Shown here piece by piece: positions 61,166 to 64,000 of a stretch of DNA of 64,000 nucleotides. How positions within the stretch are numbered: position 1 is the stretch's first letter; each line of letters starts with the position of its first letter. The stretch is from Flexivirga oryzae (GTDB taxonomy: Bacteria; Actinomycetota; Actinomycetes; Actinomycetales; Dermatophilaceae). The stretch lies in the NCBI RefSeq assembly GCF_014190805.1, contig NZ_JACHVQ010000003.1, positions 186,001-250,000 of the forward strand. Reading direction: 5' to 3'. The position numbers and the translations under genes are program-made. The notes below the pieces were generated by a model. The model was not told where the DNA came from. It was given only the letters and a program-made list of their open reading frames with translations, and ran no database searches.

Positions 61166-62593
61166 TCAGGCGGTGGCGCGGCGGATCTGCGTGGTGAGTT
61201 CGCTGATCTGCTCGTAGAGATGCGCCCGCTCACCCATCAGCTGCCGGATCTTGCGATCGGCGTGCATCACCGTGGTGTGGTCGCGGCCGCCGAACTGCTG
61301 ACCGATCTTGGGCAGCGACAGGTCGGTGAGTTCCCGGCACAGGTACATCGCGATCTGGCGGGCATTGACCAGTGTCCGCGACCGGGACGACCCGCACAGC
61401 TCCTCGACGGACAGGCCGAAGTACTTCGCGGTCTGCCGCATGATCGCCATCGCGCTGATCTGGCCGGACCCGGAGGAGGGCATCAGGTCCTTCAGGACGC
61501 GGCCGGCGAGTTCCTCGGTGACGCGCTGGTTGGAGACCGACGCGTAGGCGGTCACCCGGATCAGCGCACCCTCGAGCTCCCGGATGTTGCTGGGTACCTT
61601 GCTGGCGATCAGGCTGAGCACCTCGTCGGGCAGCTGCATCGAGTCGGCCACGGCCTTCTTGCGCAGGATGGCGATGCGGGTCTCCAGATCCGGCGGTTTG
61701 ACGTCCGTGGTGAGGCCCCACTCGAAGCGGGATCGCATGCGGTCCTCCAGACCGGACAACATCTTCGGCGGCTGGTCGGAGGTGAGCACTATCTGCTTCT
61801 CGCTGTTGTGCAGCGCGTTGAAGGTGTGGAAGAACTCCTCCTGCGTGCCGTCCTTGCCCTGCAGGAACTGCACGTCGTCGATCAGCAGCACGTCGACGTT
61901 GTCGCGGTACCGCTTCTGGAAGCTGGATGCCTTGTCGTCGCGAATGGAGTTGATGAAGTCGTTGGTGAACTCCTCGGAGTTCACGTAGCGCACCCGCATG
62001 TGCGGGTAGTAGTTGCGCACGTAGTTGCCGATCGCGTGCAGCAGGTGCGTCTTGCCGAGTCCGCTGTCGCCATACACGAACAACGGGTTGTACGAGCGGG
62101 CCGGTGTCTCGGCGACGGCCTGGGCGGCGGCGCAGGCGAAGCGGTTGCCCGCGCCGATCACGAAGGTCTCGAAGGTGTACTTCGGATTGAGCCTGGCGTC
62201 CGGCACCGGCTCGGTGAGGACCGGCGACCGGTCGCGAGCGGCGGCCGCGCTGAACAGGTCCTCCTCGGCGTCGGACAGCTCCGGCCCGGCCGGACGCGGC
62301 TGCTCGGTGATCTCCTCCTCCGCGGGGCGGAGGCTCTCGTCGACCGTGACCGCGAGCCGGATGTCGGTGCCGAGTTGCGCACCGAGCGCCGAGCAGATGG
62401 GGTCCTTGAGGGTCGTCTCGACGAAGATCTTGGTGTGGTCGAACGGAACCGCGAGCAGGGCGGTGTCTCCCACCAGGCCGGCGAGCCGGGCGAGTCGCAG
62501 ATAGGCGCGGTCCCGGGCGGGTATGCCGGAGTCCTCGATGCCGAGCATCGCACCGTGCCAGACGTGAGCGAGATCGATGTCCGGTTCGCTCAC
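61166..62593 (-). CDS. dnaA: Chromosomal replication initiator protein DnaA
   Basis: 475 residues from GTG 62593 with GGGAGGA upstream. Domain I starts MSEPDIDLAHVWHGAM. The AAA+ domain has Walker A FVYGDSGLGKTHLLHAIG, Walker B LLIDDVQFLQGKD, sensor regions, and Arg-finger segment GLEDRMRSRFEWGL. Domain IV ends with FGGRDHTTVMHADRKIRQL, the DnaA-box reading helix. Residues 100-135 are an acidic linker. It binds oriC boxes, opens the origin and loads the helicase with DciA. Its own promoter has a pair of DnaA boxes. Confidence 0.98.
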   Translation of the reverse strand: MSEPDIDLAHVWHGAMLGIEDSGIPARDRAYLRLARLAGLVGDTALLAVPFDHTKIFVETTLKDPICSALGAQLGTDIRLAVTVDESLRPAEEEITEQPRPAGPELSDAEEDLFSAAAARDRSPVLTEPVPDARLNPKYTFETFVIGAGNRFACAAAQAVAETPARSYNPLFVYGDSGLGKTHLLHAIGNYVRNYYPHMRVRYVNSEEFTNDFINSIRDDKASSFQKRYRDNVDVLLIDDVQFLQGKDGTQEEFFHTFNALHNSEKQIVLTSDQPPKMLSGLEDRMRSRFEWGLTTDVKPPDLETRIAILRKKAVADSMQLPDEVLSLIASKVPSNIRELEGALIRVTAYASVSNQRVTEELAGRVLKDLMPSSGSGQISAMAIMRQTAKYFGLSVEELCGSSRSRTLVNARQIAMYLCRELTDLSLPKIGQQFGGRDHTTVMHADRKIRQLMGERAHLYEQISELTTQIRRATA

Positions 62594-62671
62594 GGTAACT
62601 GCGTCCTCCCTGGCAGATGGCGGTATTCACGGTGGGTCCAGCACGGCTCCGCTGTGCACATGCTACGCCCG

Positions 62672-62692
62672 TCATCCACATGGTTATCCACA
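62672..62692. promoter_or_regulatory. Paired DnaA boxes in the dnaA promoter region
   Basis: TCATCCACA (62672-62680) and TTATCCACA (62684-62692) are spaced 12 bases start to start, 79-99 bases upstream of the dnaA start. Autoregulation by DnaA is well known in other bacteria. The spacing matches that inside the elements at 5191 and 5315. Confidence 0.8.
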
Positions 62693-62892
62693 GGCTGTGA
62701 ATGAAGCTGGGCGTGCCGTTGTCGCGGGAAGGTGAACTGACCGGGAAGACGCTGACGCTAACAACTTGAACTGCTGTCCGGCAAGCCGCGTGCGCAGATT
62801 TTTTTCCGTCGTCGGCGTGGCGTGTGGCAGCGGGCGGCGATCACCGGTTTCATGGTGGGTTTGGCCGCGGCCGCATCGTGGTCGCGCTCGGT

Positions 62893-62922
62893 TTGACCCT
62901 GTCCGTCGGCGGCCCGTATCGT
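62893..62922 (+). promoter_or_regulatory. rpmH promoter
   Basis: TTGACC (62893-62898) and TATCGT (62917-62922) are spaced 18 bases, about 150 bases upstream of the rpmH start. This matches the long leader before rpmH known in other bacteria. The other parts of 62594-63071 include a T7 run near 62799-62805 and no gene. Confidence 0.6.
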
Positions 62923-63071
62923 AGATCGGAACCATCTTCGCGCGTACCTGCCTCGACCAGTTCGGTTGCCTCCGGCAGGTGGACGTCATGCGTCCTACGT
63001 GCCGCGAAGATCCCAGTGACCGAAGCACGACCCGGGCCGACACCGGCCCGCACATTTCGACGGAGACGACA

Positions 63072-63209
63072 GTGAGCAAGCGCACCTTCCAGCCGAACAA
63101 CCGCCACCGCGCCAAGACGCACGGATTCCGTCTGCGCATGCGCACCCGCGCCGGTCGCGCCATCCTGTCGGCTCGGCGCGGCAAGGGCCGCGCCAAGATC
63201 TCGGCCTGA
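63072..63209 (+). CDS. rpmH: 50S ribosomal protein L34
   Basis: 45 residues, starting GTG 63072 (SKRTFQPNNRHRAKTHGFR...). It is the typical L34 with RMRTRAGRAILSARRGKGRAKISA, basic throughout, binding 23S rRNA. It lies divergent from dnaA and heads the rpmH-rnpA-yidD-yidC unit found at almost all bacterial origins. GAGACGACA precedes the start. Confidence 0.98.
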   Translation: MSKRTFQPNNRHRAKTHGFRLRMRTRAGRAILSARRGKGRAKISA

Positions 63210-63245
63210 GCGACCCCCGGGGGCTTCGGCGCTGGGTCGGGCGAG

Positions 63246-63596
63246 GTGTTGCCGACGAAGCATCGACTGCGCGACAGTGCGGATTTCACCGCAGTGTTGC
63301 GCAGTCGTCGTTCCGGACGGGCCGCGGGTCCACGACTCGTGGTCACGGTGGCACCGCCCCGCGGAGACATCAGCAGGGTCGGCATGGTCGTGTCGAAGGC
63401 GGTCGGCAATTCGGTGATCCGCAATCGCACGAAGCGGGTGTTGCGGCACGAGATGGCCGACCTGCTGCCGGGCCTGCCGACCGAGCTGGACGTGGTGATC
63501 CGGGCAACCCCGGCCGCCGGGACCGCGCCGGCCGCGCTCCTGCGTGACGATCTGGACCGATTGCTGGACGCGGCAGTGCGTCGCAGGCGCGGGTGA
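63246..63596 (+). CDS. rnpA: Ribonuclease P protein component
   Basis: 116 residues, start GTG 63246 (TTG 63249 possible). It has KHRLRDSADFTAVLRSRR at the N-terminus and the RNR signature region RVGMVVSKAVGNSVIRNRTKRVLRH. It helps the RNase P RNA cut tRNA precursor 5' ends. It lies 36 bases after rpmH. The C-terminus is Arg-rich. Confidence 0.96.
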   Translation: MLPTKHRLRDSADFTAVLRSRRSGRAAGPRLVVTVAPPRGDISRVGMVVSKAVGNSVIRNRTKRVLRHEMADLLPGLPTELDVVIRATPAAGTAPAALLRDDLDRLLDAAVRRRRG

Positions 63597-63600
63597 TCCC

Positions 63601-63879
63601 GTGACACTGCGTCAGCTGCTCGCGAGGCCACTGATCTGGCTGGTCCGGCTCTACCAGCTGCTGATCTCGCCGCTGCTCCCGCCGAGTTGCCGTTTCACCC
63701 CCTGTTGCTCCACCTACGCGATCACCGCGCTGACCCGTTTCGGGATCTTCCGGGGTAGTTGGCTGACCGTCCGCCGGTTGGCCCGCTGCCACCCGTGGAA
63801 CCCCGGCGGTGTCGACCACGTTCCGCCTCTTGACACCGCGGACCGCTCCGGCACACCCACGCCGGCGCCGCTGAACTAA
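63601..63879 (+). CDS. yidD: Membrane protein insertion efficiency factor YidD
   Basis: 92 residues from GTG 63601, 4 bases after rnpA. It has PLIWLVRLYQLLISPLLPPSCRFTPCCSTYAITAL and RCHPWNPGGVDHVPP, the full YidD pattern with its conserved Cys residues. It aids YidC-dependent membrane insertion. It is encoded just before yidC, as usual. Confidence 0.95.
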   Translation: MTLRQLLARPLIWLVRLYQLLISPLLPPSCRFTPCCSTYAITALTRFGIFRGSWLTVRRLARCHPWNPGGVDHVPPLDTADRSGTPTPAPLN

Positions 63880-63890
63880 AGGACTGCGCC

Positions 63891-64000
63891 ATCTACGACT
63901 TCTTCGACACGATCCTGTACCCCCTCGAATGGTTCGTCGCCTTCGTCATGGTGGGTTTCCACAAGGCGTTCACGGCGATCGGCATGCCGGCGGCGAGCGG
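63891..64000 (+). CDS. yidC: Membrane protein insertase YidC, partial, with probable ATC start
   Basis: The frame IYDFFDTILYPLEWFVAFVMVGFH matches the start of actinobacterial YidC and runs off the right edge. No ATG, GTG or TTG precedes it in frame after the in-frame upstream codons. AAAGGA lies 7 bases before ATC 63891, the right distance for initiation, so ATC is the probable start. The in-frame ATG at 63948 would remove the first conserved segment. YidC inserts proteins into the membrane alone or with SecYEG. Confidence 0.85.
   Translation, partial: MYDFFDTILYPLEWFVAFVMVGFHKAFTAIGMPAAS

Noticed and set aside
61001..62704. A long plus-strand open frame over oriC and dnaA
   Set aside because: Antisense to dnaA, crosses the origin, no recognisable domain.

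Overview
The window is very GC-rich, uses many GTG starts and ATGA/GTGA stop-start overlaps, and carries the replication-origin neighbourhood of an actinobacterial chromosome. The order rpmH-rnpA-yidD-yidC / dnaA / oriC / dnaN-gnd-recF-dciA-gyrB-gyrA-DUF3566-tRNA-Ile-tRNA-Ala, then ppiA-rhomboid-crgA-DUF881-pabA-pknB, is the standard actinobacterial layout, drawn here with dnaA on the minus strand. The actinobacterial placement is secure. Gene content (NAD-type gnd, DLW-39 protein, DUF222 HNH proteins, PHA cluster) and habits such as frequent GTATGNC words suggest Micrococcales, perhaps Dermacoccaceae or Intrasporangiaceae; that narrower placement is inference.

Bases 1-5,200: end of a PASTA kinase gene, pabA, DUF881, crgA with a long charged N-terminus, then an accessory MFS/SDR/TetR unit. 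Bases 5,190-5,371: a duplicated 57-bp element of paired DnaA boxes, about 55 kb from oriC. Bases 5,400-14,800: folE and a divergent regulator, a five-gene MacB-like ABC/membrane-fusion operon, a rhomboid protease, ppiA and two smaller genes. Bases 14,765-18,279: a glutarate-type catabolic locus (acyl-CoA dehydrogenase, CoA transferase, LysR). Bases 18,268-20,990: a DUF222/HNH gene flanked by inverted repeat arrays. Bases 21,000-31,800: dinB, a three-gene ATP-grasp / S51-like / Fes-like esterase unit, secreted GH25 muramidase and lipase, a large XRE protein, a degenerate ATP-grasp gene and a frameshifted TetR gene.

Bases 31,850-40,740: tRNA-Ala, DLW-39, tRNA-Ile, DUF3566, gyrA, gyrB, a membrane protein, dciA and recF, all on the minus strand. 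Bases 40,865-48,188: a tightly overlapping five-gene cassette (SWIM zinc finger, DUF5691, MoxR-type AAA+ ATPase, DUF5682, CoxE-like VWA) that interrupts the recF-gnd spacing. After it come a frameshifted esterase, an S9 peptidase, gnd and dnaN.

Bases 53,436-60,635: a complete polyhydroxyalkanoate (PHA) module (XRE regulator, acyl-CoA ligase, acyl-CoA dehydrogenase, MaoC hydratase, PhaC synthase, phasin, second PhaC-like protein) lying between oriC and dnaN, so dnaA and dnaN are about 8 kb apart. Bases 60,714-61,147: oriC with at least seven DnaA boxes and a DnaA-trio/box unwinding arrangement. Bases 61,166-64,000: dnaA, its box-bearing promoter, and divergent rpmH-rnpA-yidD-yidC, with yidC apparently starting at an ATC codon.

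Working idea: fatty acids are activated by the ligase, oxidised by the dehydrogenase, hydrated by MaoC to (R)-3-hydroxyacyl-CoA and polymerised by PhaC onto phasin-coated granules, under the XRE regulator. The MoxR-VWA cassette is a separate chaperone-like or conflict-type system. All functions are read from motifs and family memory; no database search was run.
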